Source of the DNA: an uncultured Ruminococcus sp.
Lineage (GTDB): Bacteria; Bacillota; Clostridia; Oscillospirales; Ruminococcaceae
Direction: 5' to 3'
Length of the DNA: 64,000 nucleotides
Assembly (NCBI GenBank): GCA_902762785.1
Contig: CACWPL010000002.1
Span: 95,909 to 159,908 of the forward strand
Under the pieces are notes generated by a model. The model ran no database searches, was not told the DNA's origin, and worked only from the letters and a program-made list of their open reading frames with translations. Below, in pieces: positions 1 to 8,228 of this stretch. Every line of letters begins with the position of its first letter. Position 1 is the first letter of the stretch. Made by a program: the position numbers and the translations under genes.

Positions 1-2
1 CA

Positions 3-266
3 CTCGCGGCGAACTATGTGACGAATCTTCAGTACGGTCCGACTGACATGACGCAGATCGGGGCGGAGCGTGTGGTCGGGCAGCGCGGCGATGTGAGCGG
101 TGACAGCACCTGCGGCGTCACGGACGTGATCGCGCTCACGCAGGTCATCCATGGGACGCGCCAGCTCGAGAGCATCGGTGCCCGGCTCGCCGCAGACATG
201 AACGGCGACGGCGTCCTCGACAGCTTCGACCTTGCGCTCCTCAAGCGCGCCGTGCTCGGTGGATAA
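3..266 (+). CDS. C-terminal end of a dockerin-bearing protein (5' end outside window)
   Basis: Open from the window edge (frame from base 3) to TAA at 264-266, so only about 87 C-terminal residues are seen. The last 60 or so form a type I dockerin: two calcium-binding segments, GDVSGDSTCGVTDVIALTQV and ADMNGDGVLDSFDLALLKRA, each with D/N-x-D spacing. Dockerins attach secreted enzymes to cohesin modules of a scaffoldin. The second segment is almost identical to those ending the pectate lyase (35952-38819) and the GH5 enzyme (56713-58524), so all three probably share one cohesin partner. The catalytic part lies outside the window, so its substrate cannot be named. Confidence 0.9.
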   Translation, partial: LAANYVTNLQYGPTDMTQIGAERVVGQRGDVSGDSTCGVTDVIALTQVIHGTRQLESIGARLAADMNGDGVLDSFDLALLKRAVLGG

Positions 267-276
267 AACGAAAATG

Positions 277-306
277 AGCGCCGGCATCCGTATGGGTGCC
301 GGCGCT
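277..306 (+). terminator. Hairpin after the dockerin gene
   Basis: Ten-bp stem AGCGCCGGCA (277-286) / TGCCGGCGCT (297-306), 10 nt after the dockerin stop. The T-tract after it is weak (TTGTG), so it may act as a terminator or a 3' stabilising hairpin. Bases 307-395 show nothing else. Confidence 0.5.
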
Positions 307-395
307 TGTGCGATCGCAGAAGGGCGCTCCGCGAGGTCATCCACGAGATCGAGGTCGAGGCAAGGACGCTTTGACGCATCGGCCACACAACAGGA

Positions 396-432
396 GAAAC
401 AAAAACAGACCCGCTGCTCTCGCAGCGGGTCT
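396..432 (-). terminator. Terminator of tRNA-Trp
   Basis: On the minus strand AGACCCGCTGC (422-432) pairs with GCAGCGGGTCT (407-417) around a short GAGA-type loop and is followed by GTTTTTGTTT. It lies 5 bp past the tRNA 3' end. Confidence 0.9.
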
Positions 433-436
433 TATT

Positions 437-512
437 TGGCAGGGGCAACAAGATTCGAACTCGTGACACGCGGTTTTGGAGACCGCTGCTCTACCAGCTG
501 AGCTATACCCCT
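437..512 (-). tRNA. tRNA-Trp (CCA anticodon)
   Basis: 76-nt cloverleaf on the minus strand. The acceptor stem AGGGGTA pairs with TGCCCCT, followed by discriminator G and an encoded CCA. The D arm carries GCTCAGCTGGTAGAGC and the anticodon loop is CTCCAAA, so the anticodon is CCA (tryptophan). The T arm has the usual GTTCGAATC. It has its own promoter and terminator and so is a monocistronic tRNA gene. Confidence 0.96.
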
Positions 513-528
513 ATCTGACGACTTCACT

Positions 529-557
529 ATTATAGCATACTTTTTGCGGTTTGTCAA
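529..557 (-). promoter_or_regulatory. Promoter of tRNA-Trp
   Basis: Minus-strand TTGACA (552-557), 17-bp spacer, TATAAT (529-534). Perfect sigma-A consensus, about 17 bp before the mature tRNA 5' end. Confidence 0.92.
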
Positions 558-612
558 GCATTTTTTTAAAAAATATCGTCCCGGCCGCGAAAGATCTGCC
601 GTCCCCCATGAC

Positions 613-641
613 TTGACAGGATCCGCCGGATACGGTATAAT
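613..641 (+). promoter_or_regulatory. Promoter of the DUF1624 gene
   Basis: TTGACA (613-618), 17-bp spacer, TATAAT (636-641), 37 bp before the chosen ATG. Confidence 0.88.
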
Positions 642-678
642 GAAAAGGAAGAAAACATCCCCAGGAAAGGAGCCCGCC

Positions 679-1437
679 ATGCCGCAGGATACCCCCCGCA
701 AGGCGCGCTGTGCCCTGCTCGACACGCTGCGCGGCCTGACCGTCATCCATATGGTGCTGTTCCACGCCGCGTGGGACCTCGTCTACATCTTCGGTGTGGA
801 CTGGCCCTGGTACCACGGCACCGGCGCGTTCATCTGGCAGCAGTGCATCTGCTGCACGTTCATCGCGCTCTCCGGCTTTTGCGCGGGGCTCGGACGGCAT
901 ACGATCCGGCGCGGGGCGATCGTCTTCGGGCTCGGCGCGGCCGTCACGCTCGTGACCGCGCTCTTCATGCCGGAGGAGCTGATCGTCTTCGGCGTGCTGA
1001 CGCTGATCGGCTCGTCGATGCTGCTCGTGGGCGCGGCCAAGCCCCTGCTCACGCGCATCCCGGCGGCGGCAGGCCTCGCCGTCTCGCTCGTGCTCTTTTT
1101 GCTCACGCGCGATGTCAATGCCCACGCCCTCGGCTTTTACGGCGTCCACATCGCCGCGCTCCCGGATGCGCTCTATCAAAACTACATCACCGCCTACCTC
1201 GGCTTCCCGCATCCCGGGTTCTACACGACGGACTATTTCTCGCTCCTGCCGTGGCTCTTCCTGTTCCTCGCGGGCTTTTACGTCTACCAGATGGCCGGAC
1301 AGCGCATCCTGAAGATCTCGTGGCCGGGCCTCCCGCCGCTGAACTGGATCGGCCGTCACGCGCTGGAGATCTATGTCGTCCACCAGCCGGTGATCTACGG
1401 CCTGCTCTGGCTCGGGAGCCGCGTGGGGGGGCGATAG
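679..1437 (+). CDS. DUF1624 / heparan-alpha-glucosaminide acetyltransferase-like membrane protein
   Basis: 252 aa. The N-terminus (ALLDTLRGLTVIHMVLFHAA) is the conserved entry to the HGSNAT-type catalytic domain, followed by about seven hydrophobic helices and a C-terminal HALEIYVVHQPVIYGLL segment typical of membrane acyltransferases. Family members are thought to transfer acyl groups to sugars across the membrane; the substrate here is unknown. An upstream in-frame ATG at 544 lies before the promoter, so the start is placed at 679, preceded by AAAGGAG. It stands alone, with nothing like a pathway partner beside it. Confidence 0.75.
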   Translation: MPQDTPRKARCALLDTLRGLTVIHMVLFHAAWDLVYIFGVDWPWYHGTGAFIWQQCICCTFIALSGFCAGLGRHTIRRGAIVFGLGAAVTLVTALFMPEELIVFGVLTLIGSSMLLVGAAKPLLTRIPAAAGLAVSLVLFLLTRDVNAHALGFYGVHIAALPDALYQNYITAYLGFPHPGFYTTDYFSLLPWLFLFLAGFYVYQMAGQRILKISWPGLPPLNWIGRHALEIYVVHQPVIYGLLWLGSRVGGR

Positions 1438-1551
1438 GATGTTCACCAAGCGAAAGGTCCGGCAGCTCCTGACTCAGCTCGACTGATACAAAAGACCTGC
1501 GGCACATGCCGTATCGCATAAAACAGAAAGATATAAGGAGGCACCTACATC

Positions 1552-1893
1552 ATGGCCAAGCTCATCCCCTATCATCTGACCGATACCTACAGCTACGAGG
1601 CCGTTCAGGCCATCGACCGCACGGGCATTTTGCTCGCGGACGGCACCTGCATCGACTTCCAGGAGTGCGCCCGCAATTTTGCCCGCGCCTATCCCGAGGC
1701 GAAGGGACGCTGCGTCGCCGAGCGGGACTATCAGGCGGAGGTGCCGTATTTCGAGTTCTACGCCTGCGGCAAGTCGGTCGTGATCCGGTTCGACCGCACG
1801 GGATTCCGTGCCGAGGCGAAGAACCGCCGCGACTTCCTCGATCTGCAATACGCCCTGGAGGACAACGGCTGCACCTCCTATGACCTGAGCTGA
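1552..1893 (+). CDS. Uncharacterised 113-aa protein
   Basis: 113 aa, soluble, no signal peptide or membrane segment. It starts at ATG 1552 after a good ATAAGGAGG box. The sequence is acidic and aromatic-rich with no motif I recognise; parts such as GILLADGTCIDFQECARNFA look like a small alpha/beta fold. Its TGA shares one base with the ATG of the next gene (1893), so the two are translationally coupled and probably work together. The real ORF is supported by the ribosome site and the tight coupling, not by family recognition. Confidence 0.7.
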   Translation: MAKLIPYHLTDTYSYEAVQAIDRTGILLADGTCIDFQECARNFARAYPEAKGRCVAERDYQAEVPYFEFYACGKSVVIRFDRTGFRAEAKNRRDFLDLQYALEDNGCTSYDLS

Positions 1894-3008
1894 TGAAGCT
1901 CGAGCACGCCATCATCCGCGACGGGGAGCTGCGCCGCTACCGGCAGGCCAGCGGCATCCGGGAGGTCATCGTCCCCGAGGGCGTCCACACGATCGGGGGC
2001 ATGGCCTTTTACGGCTGTGACCGCCTCACGTCCATCCGGCTCCCGTCCACGCTGCGGCGCATCGAGCAGAGCGCCTTCTCCCGCTGCCGTGCCCTGTCCC
2101 GGCTCGACCTCCCCGACGGGGTCGAGGCGATCGGGGACGGCGCCTTCTCGCAATGCACGTCCCTCCGGGAGATCGGCATCCCGCCGCAGCTCACGTCGGT
2201 CGGGCGGCACGCCTTCCGGGACACGCCCTGGCTCGCCGCACAGGCAGAGCCGCTGGTCATGGTCGGGAACGGCGTGGTCTGCGCGTGGCAGGGGAAGGAG
2301 GCGAACGTCGTCCTCCCGAACGGCGCCCACACCTGCGTGGAGGCGCTGTTCGACAGTGACCGAAAGCTCCGCAGCCTCGTCCTGCCGGAGGGCGTCCGCA
2401 GCATCAGCAAGCGGATGTGCCGCCGCTGCCCGGAGCTCGCCGCAGTCAAGCTCCCGGAGAGCCTGACCGTGATCGAGGACGAGGCCTTCGCGGGGTGCGA
2501 GTCGCTCAAGGCGCTGCACTTCCCCGCCCCGCCCCTCCAGATCGGCGCGGACGCGATCCCGGCGGGATGCGTGCTGACGTTCGAGACGGCATGGGGCGCG
2601 GTGACGATCACGCTCCCGATGCGCTGGCGTGCGCACGCGGACGAACGCCTCTTCCTCGCCATCCTACAGGAGCGTGACCCCGCGCAGATCGAGTCGCTCT
2701 TCCGCACGATCCGCCAGACGGAGATGAAGCTGATGCTGGGGATCCGGCTCGCGGCCGCGTACCCGGGGCATCCGTATTTCATGGACTATGTCCGGCGGGT
2801 GGCGAAGGCGGCGGTGAAGCAGTTCGCGGAGGCGGGCGACACGGCGTCCTGTGCGGCGCTGCTGGCGCTCGAGCCGCTCTCGCAGCGGATCATCGAGGAG
2901 CTGATCGTGTACGCCAGTGAGCACAGCGCGGCCGTCAGTGCGCAGCTCGTGGAATACAAGCGGCGGTTCTTGAAATATGGAGATGACGCCGGCCGGATGC
3001 GGCTGTGA
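1893..3008 (+). CDS. BspA-type leucine-rich repeat protein (LRR_5)
   Basis: 371 aa. Residues about 15-215 hold consecutive repeats of the form V-x-I-G-x-x-A-F-x-x-C-x-x-L-x-x-I-x-L-P, the Treponema/BspA-like LRR_5 pattern; roughly six copies are visible, one degenerate around the [16 protein letters not shown] stretch. Residues 230-371 are an all-helical tail without a name. Such repeats bind proteins, and members are often surface proteins, but this one has no signal peptide or anchor, so it looks cytoplasmic. It overlaps the 113-aa gene by one base and has no separate ribosome site, so it depends on coupled translation. Confidence 0.8.
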   Translation: MKLEHAIIRDGELRRYRQASGIREVIVPEGVHTIGGMAFYGCDRLTSIRLPSTLRRIEQSAFSRCRALSRLDLPDGVEAIGDGAFSQCTSLREIGIPPQLTSVGRHAFRDTPWLAAQAEPLVMVGNGVVCAWQGKEANVVLPNGAHTCVEALFDSDRKLRSLVLPEGVRSISKRMCRRCPELAAVKLPESLTVIEDEAFAGCESLKALHFPAPPLQIGADAIPAGCVLTFETAWGAVTITLPMRWRAHADERLFLAILQERDPAQIESLFRTIRQTEMKLMLGIRLAAAYPGHPYFMDYVRRVAKAAVKQFAEAGDTASCAALLALEPLSQRIIEELIVYASEHSAAVSAQLVEYKRRFLKYGDDAGRMRL

Positions 3009-3048
3009 TACGGCGTTTTATCATCTTAAAACAAGGAGGTGTATCTGC

Positions 3049-3204
3049 ATGAAGTACGTCTGTGACGCCTGTGGCTGGGAGTACGACGAGGAGCTGGGCG
3101 ATCCGGAGAACGGCATCGCGCCCGGCACCAAGTTCGAGGACCTGCCGGAGGACTTCGAGTGCCCGCTCTGCGGCGTCGGCAAGGACATGTTCTCCGAGGC
3201 CTGA
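3049..3204 (+). CDS. Rubredoxin
   Basis: 51 aa, the usual rubredoxin length. It has the two Cys knuckles that bind one iron: CDACGWEY near the N-terminus and CPLCGVGKD near the C-terminus, with the typical [20 protein letters not shown] between them. It carries single electrons at low potential, for example to peroxide- or oxygen-reducing enzymes in anaerobes. ATG 3049 follows AAGGAGG; an upstream in-frame ATG at 2977 falls inside the preceding gene and is unlikely. It converges on the rnf operon, which also handles low-potential electrons, but no direct link can be read from the sequence. Confidence 0.96.
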   Translation: MKYVCDACGWEYDEELGDPENGIAPGTKFEDLPEDFECPLCGVGKDMFSEA

Positions 3205-3213
3205 CACAGCCAA

Positions 3214-3249
3214 ACAGACCCACGCAAAACGCGTGGGTCTGTCGTTTTT
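3214..3249 (+). terminator. Terminator between rubredoxin and rnfB
   Basis: Stem ACAGACCCACGC (3214-3225) / GCGTGGGTCTGT (3231-3242) with loop AAAAC, then CGTTTTTC. It sits between convergent genes; on the minus strand the following T-tract is short (TTTGG), so it is mainly a plus-strand terminator that may also stop rnf transcripts. Confidence 0.88.
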
Positions 3250-3250
3250 C

Positions 3251-4036
3251 TCAATGCAGATGCGTGATCGCCTTGGTCGGGCAGACGGTGGTGCAGACGC
3301 CGCAGCCGGTGCATTTGGCATAGTCGATGACGGCGTGGAAGTCCTGGACGGTGACGGCACCGTTCGGGCATTTCTTCTCGCACATCCGGCATCCGATGCA
3401 TCCGGCCGAGCAAGCGAGCTTGGTCGCACGCCCATTGTCCGCGGAGCTGCACCGCACGGCGACGGTGTTCTCGAGCGGCCGCAGCGAGAGCAGTCCGTTC
3501 GGGCAGGCCTTGGCGCATCTGCCGCACGCGATACAGCGGTCGGGCAGGACACGCGCGAGACCGTCCCGGATGCAGATGGCCTTCTCGTCGCAGACGCGGG
3601 CACAGTCGCCGAGGCCGATGCATCCGAAATGGCACGCGCCCGTGCCGCCGTAGCTGGCCTTGGCCGCGGCACAGGTCGCGATGCCGTCATAGGCGTAGAG
3701 CGTCTGCGTCACATGACAGTCGCCCGCACAGTGGACGGCCATGACCATCGGCACGGAGGACACCTCGCGTCCCAGGATGGCGCCGAGCTTCTGCGCGGTC
3801 GCCGCGCCGCCGGGACGGCAGAGGTCCGGCTCGGCCCGTCCCTGCGCGATGGCCTCGGCATAGTCGGCACATCCCGCAAAGCCGCAGCCGCCGCAGTTCG
3901 CACCGGGCAGCGCCTCGGTCAGACGCTCCTGCGTGGGGTCGGTCTTGACGGCGAACACCCGCGACGCCACCGTCAGCAGGATGCCCGCGAGCAGGCCCAT
4001 CCCTGCGAAGAGCAAGATCGGTATCAAAATATCCAT
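3251..4036 (-). CDS. rnfB: Rnf complex subunit B (multi-cluster ferredoxin protein)
   Basis: 261 aa, last gene of rnfCDGEAB. An N-terminal membrane helix (PILLFAGMGLLAGILLTVAS) anchors a 4Fe-4S domain with ANCGGCGFAGCADYAEAI and a later Cys, followed by several ferredoxin CxxCxxCxxxC motifs (GCIGLGDCARVC, CIACGRCAKACP, GCIGCRMCEKKCP, CTGCGVCTTVCP). RnfB is the entry point for electrons from reduced ferredoxin, passing them on toward RnfC and NAD while the complex pumps Na+ or H+. ATG 4036 follows GGGAGG. Thirteen bp separate it from rnfA. Confidence 0.95.
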   Translation of the reverse strand: MDILIPILLFAGMGLLAGILLTVASRVFAVKTDPTQERLTEALPGANCGGCGFAGCADYAEAIAQGRAEPDLCRPGGAATAQKLGAILGREVSSVPMVMAVHCAGDCHVTQTLYAYDGIATCAAAKASYGGTGACHFGCIGLGDCARVCDEKAICIRDGLARVLPDRCIACGRCAKACPNGLLSLRPLENTVAVRCSSADNGRATKLACSAGCIGCRMCEKKCPNGAVTVQDFHAVIDYAKCTGCGVCTTVCPTKAITHLH

Positions 4037-4049
4037 TCCCAGGCCTCCC

Positions 4050-4631
4050 TCATATCATCCCGGAGAAAGCCGAGAAGCTCATGGAGACGATGGCCGCCGC
4101 GACCAGTGTGGCCGGCACGCCCTTGAACATCTCCGGCACATCGGCCGCCTCGATCCGGCTGCGCACGCCGGAGAAGATCACCAGTGCGAGCGTGAAGCCC
4201 ATGCCGACGCAGACCGCGTTCCAAACGGCAAGGCCGAAGCCGTAGCCGTCGTCGATGTTGTTGATGGTCACGCCCAGCACGGCGCAGTTGGTCGTGATGA
4301 GCGGCAGATAGACGCCCAGCGCCCGGTAGAGCGGGGGCAGGAGCTTCTTCATTGCGATCTCCACGAGCTGCACGAAGAGCGCGATGATGAGGATGAAGGC
4401 GACCGTCTTGAGATACTCGAGCCCCAGCCTCTGAAGGAGCTGATAGATCGGCCACGTCACCGCCGCCGCGCACCCCATGACGAAGATGACCGCCGCGCCC
4501 ATGCCGAGCGAGGAATCGAGCTTTTTCGAGACGCCCAAAAACGGGCAGATGCCCAGCGAGCGCGAGAGGACGTAGTTGTCCGTCAGGAGGGACGCCAGGA
4601 AGATGCTGACGATCGTTTGCAGCGTGGTCAT
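4050..4631 (-). CDS. rnfA: Rnf complex subunit A
   Basis: 193 aa, six hydrophobic helices, the usual size. It contains SLLTDNYVLSRSLGICPFLG near the N-terminus and TTNCAVLGVT in mid-protein, the inverted-repeat signature shared by RnfA and RnfE, whose Cys residues hold an iron centre between the two subunits in the membrane. Part of the ion-translocating core. It overlaps rnfE through an ATGA junction and is preceded by GGAGGG. Confidence 0.95.
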   Translation of the reverse strand: MTTLQTIVSIFLASLLTDNYVLSRSLGICPFLGVSKKLDSSLGMGAAVIFVMGCAAAVTWPIYQLLQRLGLEYLKTVAFILIIALFVQLVEIAMKKLLPPLYRALGVYLPLITTNCAVLGVTINNIDDGYGFGLAVWNAVCVGMGFTLALVIFSGVRSRIEAADVPEMFKGVPATLVAAAIVSMSFSAFSGMI

Positions 4632-5335
4632 ACCGTGCCCTCCTTCCTGGCCTCGCGTTCCTCAGGCGTGCAGCCGGTGCAGCGCTTGGCCATCGGGCAC
4701 GCACCGCAGCCGACCTCAGCCGGGGGCTTTTTGCGCGTCAGCACGCCCGCGAGCGCGATCAGCAGACCGAGCGTCATGAAGCCGCCGGCCGTGGAGGTGA
4801 AGATCGAGAGCTGCGGCATCCCCGCCGGGAGATGCACCGCGATCGGCGTCCCGGCCATCCAGGTGCTGCACCCCAGGATCTCGCGGACGGACCCGATCGC
4901 CAGGAGCGAGAGCGTGAAGCCCGCGCCCATGCCCAGGCCGTCCAGGATGCTCGGCAGCACGCGGTTCTTGCAGGCGAACATCTCCGCGCGTCCCAAAATG
5001 ATGCAGTTGACGGTGATGAGCGAGAGGAACGTCCCCAGGCTCTCGTGCAGCTCCGGCGCGAAGCCGTGGAGCAGGAAGTCCACGATCGTGACGAATCCCG
5101 CGATGATGACGATGTAGCACGGCAGCTTCACCGTCGCCGGGATGACCTTTCTCAGCAGCGAGATCACCAGATTCGACCCCACCAGCACGAACATCGTCGC
5201 GAGGCCCATCCCCAGCGCGTTGACGGCCTGCGAGGTCACGGCCAGCGTGGGACACATGCCCAGCAGGCCGACCAGTGTGGGGTTCTCCTTGAGGAGGCCC
5301 TTGGTAAATTCATGCAGATAGCCTTTTCCGCTCAT
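4628..5335 (-). CDS. rnfE: Rnf complex subunit E
   Basis: 235 aa, paralogue of RnfA with six membrane helices; LLGMCPTLAVTSQAVNALGMG and ITVNCIILGRAEMFA are the signature segments with conserved Cys. The C-terminal tail (CGACPMAKRCTGCTPEERE) carries four extra Cys residues, a CxxC-x(5)-CxxC-like cluster that could bind a metal; that function is inference. The start at 5335 (MSGKGYLHEF) is chosen over the longer frame because the AAGGAGGTG ribosome site lies just before it inside rnfG. It overlaps rnfG by an ATGA junction. Confidence 0.94.
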   Translation of the reverse strand: MSGKGYLHEFTKGLLKENPTLVGLLGMCPTLAVTSQAVNALGMGLATMFVLVGSNLVISLLRKVIPATVKLPCYIVIIAGFVTIVDFLLHGFAPELHESLGTFLSLITVNCIILGRAEMFACKNRVLPSILDGLGMGAGFTLSLLAIGSVREILGCSTWMAGTPIAVHLPAGMPQLSIFTSTAGGFMTLGLLIALAGVLTRKKPPAEVGCGACPMAKRCTGCTPEEREARKEGTV

Positions 5336-5835
5336 GGCTGCACCTCCTTGGCATACTGCTGCGCCAGCGCGACCGCCCCCGCAAGGCCGCGGGACGAGAA
5401 GGTCGCGCCGGAGATGGCGTCGGGGTAGTCGTTCTTGTCGGCGGCGCCGGAGAACTGCGCCAGATAGATCGGCTCCGTGACCTTGGTGCCGACGCCTGCC
5501 GTCTCCCCGCAGGAGACGATGCCCACGGACGCCACGCACCCCGCCTCGTCAAGGCCGACCAGGACGCGCAGACCGCCCTTGGCATAGCCGTCGGCGGTGA
5601 TGTCGTAGATGGTCAGGCCGGAATCGTTCGTGTAGACGGCCGTCACGCCCTCCGGGGCGGTGGCGGCGGGGGTGTAGGTCCCCTCGCCGAAGACGGCCGT
5701 GAGGCTCCGCTGGACCTTGTCGCGCTCGGCCTGTGCGATGCGCTCGCGCGTGGCGCCGTTGACGGCAGCCAGCAGTCCGCAGACCACCGCACAGATGACC
5801 GTCAGGACGATGGTCGGAAGGATCCTCTCCTTCAT
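5332..5835 (-). CDS. rnfG: Rnf complex subunit G (FMN-binding)
   Basis: 167 aa: one N-terminal membrane helix (ILPTIVLTVICAVVCGLLAAV), then a periplasm-side FMN-binding domain. The segment DAISGATFSSRGL is the S-G-A-T-x-S motif in which the Thr takes a covalent FMN through a phosphodiester bond, added by ApbE. Slightly shorter than many RnfG proteins (about 180-200 aa). ATGA overlaps with both rnfD and rnfE. No apbE is visible in this window. Confidence 0.94.
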   Translation of the reverse strand: MKERILPTIVLTVICAVVCGLLAAVNGATRERIAQAERDKVQRSLTAVFGEGTYTPAATAPEGVTAVYTNDSGLTIYDITADGYAKGGLRVLVGLDEAGCVASVGIVSCGETAGVGTKVTEPIYLAQFSGAADKNDYPDAISGATFSSRGLAGAVALAQQYAKEVQP

Positions 5836-6782
5836 GCAGCATCCCCCTTTCCAGCGGCGCCGAAGGGACGCGGCATGGTGAGCCGGTCGAGGTAGGGCGT
5901 CAGGATGTCCATGAGGAGGATGGCGAGGCTCACGCCCTCCGGGAAGCTCCCGAAGTAGCGGATCAAAAACGTCAGCACGCCGCAGCCGATGCCGAAGAGG
6001 ATGCGGCCGAGCGTGGTGACGGGGGACGTGACGTAGTCCGTCGCCATGAAGAAGGCGCCGAGCATCAGGCCGCCGGCCATGAGCTGATAGAACATCTCAT
6101 GGAAGTCCCCGCCCGAATACACGAGCACACAGAGCGCGAAGCTCCCCAGATACGCCCCCGGGATGGCCGGGGAGACCAGGCCGAGGAAGATGAGGAACAT
6201 CCCGCCGAAGAGCAGTGCGGCCACGCACGTCTCGCCGATGCATCCGCCGTGCGCGCCCCAGAACAGATCCTGGAGGGAGACGTCCGTATTGACGAGCGGG
6301 GTGGCGGCGGAGACGGCGTCATAGCCGAAATACAGCGTCTTCCCGCGCGGGAGGATCCAGTTGGTCATGTCGGAGGTGAGCGAGAGCATCAGGAACACGC
6401 GCGCCGTGATGGCGGGGTTCGCGAAGTTCTGCCCCAGACCGCCGAAGAGCTGCTTGACGACCGCGATCGCGAAGACGCACCCCACGCCCGCCGCCCAGAG
6501 CGGCAGCGTGACGGGCAGGTTCAGGGCGAGCAGGAGGCCGGTCAGGGCAGCGCTGCCGTCCTGGATGGTCTGCTCGCGCTTCATGAGCATCCGGCAGATG
6601 CCCTCCGTCCCCATGGAGACGGCGATGCAGAAGACCATCAGGAACGCCGCACGCCAGCCGAAGCGGATGATGCCGGACATCGCCGCCGGGACGAGCGCCG
6701 CCATCACGAGCAGCATGATCTTTTGGGTGGTCAGCTCGTCGCGCAGGTGCGGGGCGGGCTTGATCGGGAGGCGCGTGGCCAT
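5832..6782 (-). CDS. rnfD: Rnf complex subunit D (covalent FMN, membrane)
   Basis: 316 aa with eight to nine hydrophobic helices. YDAVSAATPLVNTDV matches the RnfD/NqrB flavinylation motif (Thr in S-A-A-T-P). DYVTSPVT and the C-terminal PFG are also family-typical. It is the main ion-conducting subunit with RnfA, E and G. The start is 6782 (MATRLPIKPAPH), after AAAGGAGGG; the longer reading extends into rnfC. ATGA overlap with rnfC. Confidence 0.94.
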   Translation of the reverse strand: MATRLPIKPAPHLRDELTTQKIMLLVMAALVPAAMSGIIRFGWRAAFLMVFCIAVSMGTEGICRMLMKREQTIQDGSAALTGLLLALNLPVTLPLWAAGVGCVFAIAVVKQLFGGLGQNFANPAITARVFLMLSLTSDMTNWILPRGKTLYFGYDAVSAATPLVNTDVSLQDLFWGAHGGCIGETCVAALLFGGMFLIFLGLVSPAIPGAYLGSFALCVLVYSGGDFHEMFYQLMAGGLMLGAFFMATDYVTSPVTTLGRILFGIGCGVLTFLIRYFGSFPEGVSLAILLMDILTPYLDRLTMPRPFGAAGKGDAA

Positions 6783-8065
6783 CACTGTCCCTCCTTTCGG
6801 ACGAAGGCTTTGGCGAGGGCATGGCTCTCCGCGAGCGGCCGATTCGCCGGGCAGACGTAGGAGCAGCATCCGCAGAGCATGCAGAGCCCGATCTCCAGCT
6901 CCTTGAGACGTGCCGCATCGCGCCGTTCATAGGCCTTTTCCAGCTCCGTGGGACAGAGCCGCAGGGGGCACGCGCGCAGACAGCGCCCGCAGCGGATGCA
7001 GGCCGTCGTGCGGCGCTCCGGCGCGGGGCCGAGCGCGAGCACGGCGTTCATCGTCTTGGTGACGGGGACGTCGGCGGAGGGGAGGGACTGTCCCATCATG
7101 GGACCGCCCGCGATCAGGCGGGCGACCTTCTCCTCCTCATAGCCGGCCGCCTCGAGGAGACAGCGCACGGGCGTCCCGATGGGGACGATCAGGCTCTGCG
7201 GCGCCTTGACGGCCTCACCGTCCACGGTGACGCCGCGGGAGACGAGGGGCATCCCGGTCGTGAAGTAAGTCTCCAAAAAGTAGATGCTCGTGACGTTCAT
7301 GACCAGTACGCCGACGTCCGCGGGGAGCTTGCCCGCGGGGACGATTCGCCCGGTGATATGGTAGATGAGCACCTTCTCGGCGCCCTGCGGATAGACCGGC
7401 GGGAGCGGCACGAGCGTGATCGCCGGATCCTTCTCGGCGGCCTCATGCAGCACGCGCAGCGCCTCGGGCTTGTTCTCCTCCACGCCGATGGCGCACTCCG
7501 GGATGTCGAGAACGTCCATGATCCGCCGGATGCCGGCGAGGATGGTCAGGGGATGCTCCTGCATGATGCGGTCGTCGGCGGTGATATAGGGCTCGCACTC
7601 GGCGGCATTGACGAGGAGTTGGTCGATCTTCTGCTTGGGGTCGAGCTTGATGTGGGCGGGCAGTCCCGCGCCGCCCATGCCGACCGCGCCGGAGCGGCGC
7701 AATGCGGCCAAAAAGCCCGCGCGGTCCGTGTAGGACGGCACGGTGATGTCCGGGAAAGGAGTCTGCTGTCCGTCCGACGTGATCTCCACGGCCTTGCAGA
7801 CATTGCCGTTCGGCAGACGGTAGTCCGGGATGGCAGTGACGGTGCCGGAGACACTGGCGTGGATGTCGGCCGAGAACGCGGCCTCACTGGTGCCGATCGT
7901 CTCCCCGACCGTGACGGTCTGGCGGAGCTTGACGGTCGGCGTGCATGGCGCGCCCATGTGCATCGACATGGGGATCAGGACCTTCTCCGGCACCGGGAGC
8001 GCCGTGAAGGGCTTGGCAGCGGTATCCTTGGCGTGCGGGAGCCGCACGCCGCTGAGCTTGCGCAT
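6782..8065 (-). CDS. rnfC: Rnf complex subunit C (NADH-binding)
   Basis: 427 aa, first gene of the operon. The N-terminus (KLSGVRLPHAKDTAAKP) and the glycine-rich SGAVGMGGAGLPAHIKL segment belong to the Nqo1-like NAD(H)/FMN fold, followed by a SLBB region and two 4Fe-4S motifs, CIRCGRCLRACP and CMLCGCCSYVCP. It hands electrons to NAD+. ATG 8065 has a strong AAAGGAGGG; the 50 further upstream codons run through a terminator hairpin and are rejected. The order rnfCDGEAB is the clostridial one. Confidence 0.95.
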   Translation of the reverse strand: MRKLSGVRLPHAKDTAAKPFTALPVPEKVLIPMSMHMGAPCTPTVKLRQTVTVGETIGTSEAAFSADIHASVSGTVTAIPDYRLPNGNVCKAVEITSDGQQTPFPDITVPSYTDRAGFLAALRRSGAVGMGGAGLPAHIKLDPKQKIDQLLVNAAECEPYITADDRIMQEHPLTILAGIRRIMDVLDIPECAIGVEENKPEALRVLHEAAEKDPAITLVPLPPVYPQGAEKVLIYHITGRIVPAGKLPADVGVLVMNVTSIYFLETYFTTGMPLVSRGVTVDGEAVKAPQSLIVPIGTPVRCLLEAAGYEEEKVARLIAGGPMMGQSLPSADVPVTKTMNAVLALGPAPERRTTACIRCGRCLRACPLRLCPTELEKAYERRDAARLKELEIGLCMLCGCCSYVCPANRPLAESHALAKAFVRKEGQ

Positions 8066-8093
8066 AGGGTCCCTCCTTTGGGAGCGATCCGGC

Positions 8094-8132
8094 AAAAAAG
8101 CCCCATCCTGCCCGCATAGACTAGCAGGATGG
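8094..8132 (-). terminator. Intrinsic terminator hairpin just upstream of rnfC
   Basis: Minus-strand stem CCATCCTGC (8124-8132) / GCAGGATGG (8103-8111), 12-nt loop, then GGC and TTTTTT (8094-8099). It lies about 95 bp after the XRE stop and only 28 bp before the rnfC start codon. It may simply end the XRE transcript, but no promoter fits in the 28 bp, so the rnf transcript probably passes through it and it could work as an attenuator. Confidence 0.75.
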
Positions 8133-8228
8133 AGCGGTCGCGTGTTCACCGGATGAGGCGCGGCGGCAAAGTTTTTTGAAAAAAGACTTTTAATTTCCGC
8201 GAAAGTGTGGTACAATAGAAGGGCAGCG

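Noticed and set aside
1439-1486. A 15-codon ORF (MFTKRKVRQLLTQLD) just after the DUF1624 gene.
   Set aside because: Too short to support, and the upstream purine run is part of the previous gene.
3062-4126. Long plus-strand frames opposite the rnf genes.
   Set aside because: The minus-strand Rnf proteins carry all family motifs; the opposite frames do not.
8066-8228. An FMN (RFN) riboswitch before rnfC.
   Set aside because: None of the conserved RFN sequence blocks can be found; only a terminator hairpin is present.
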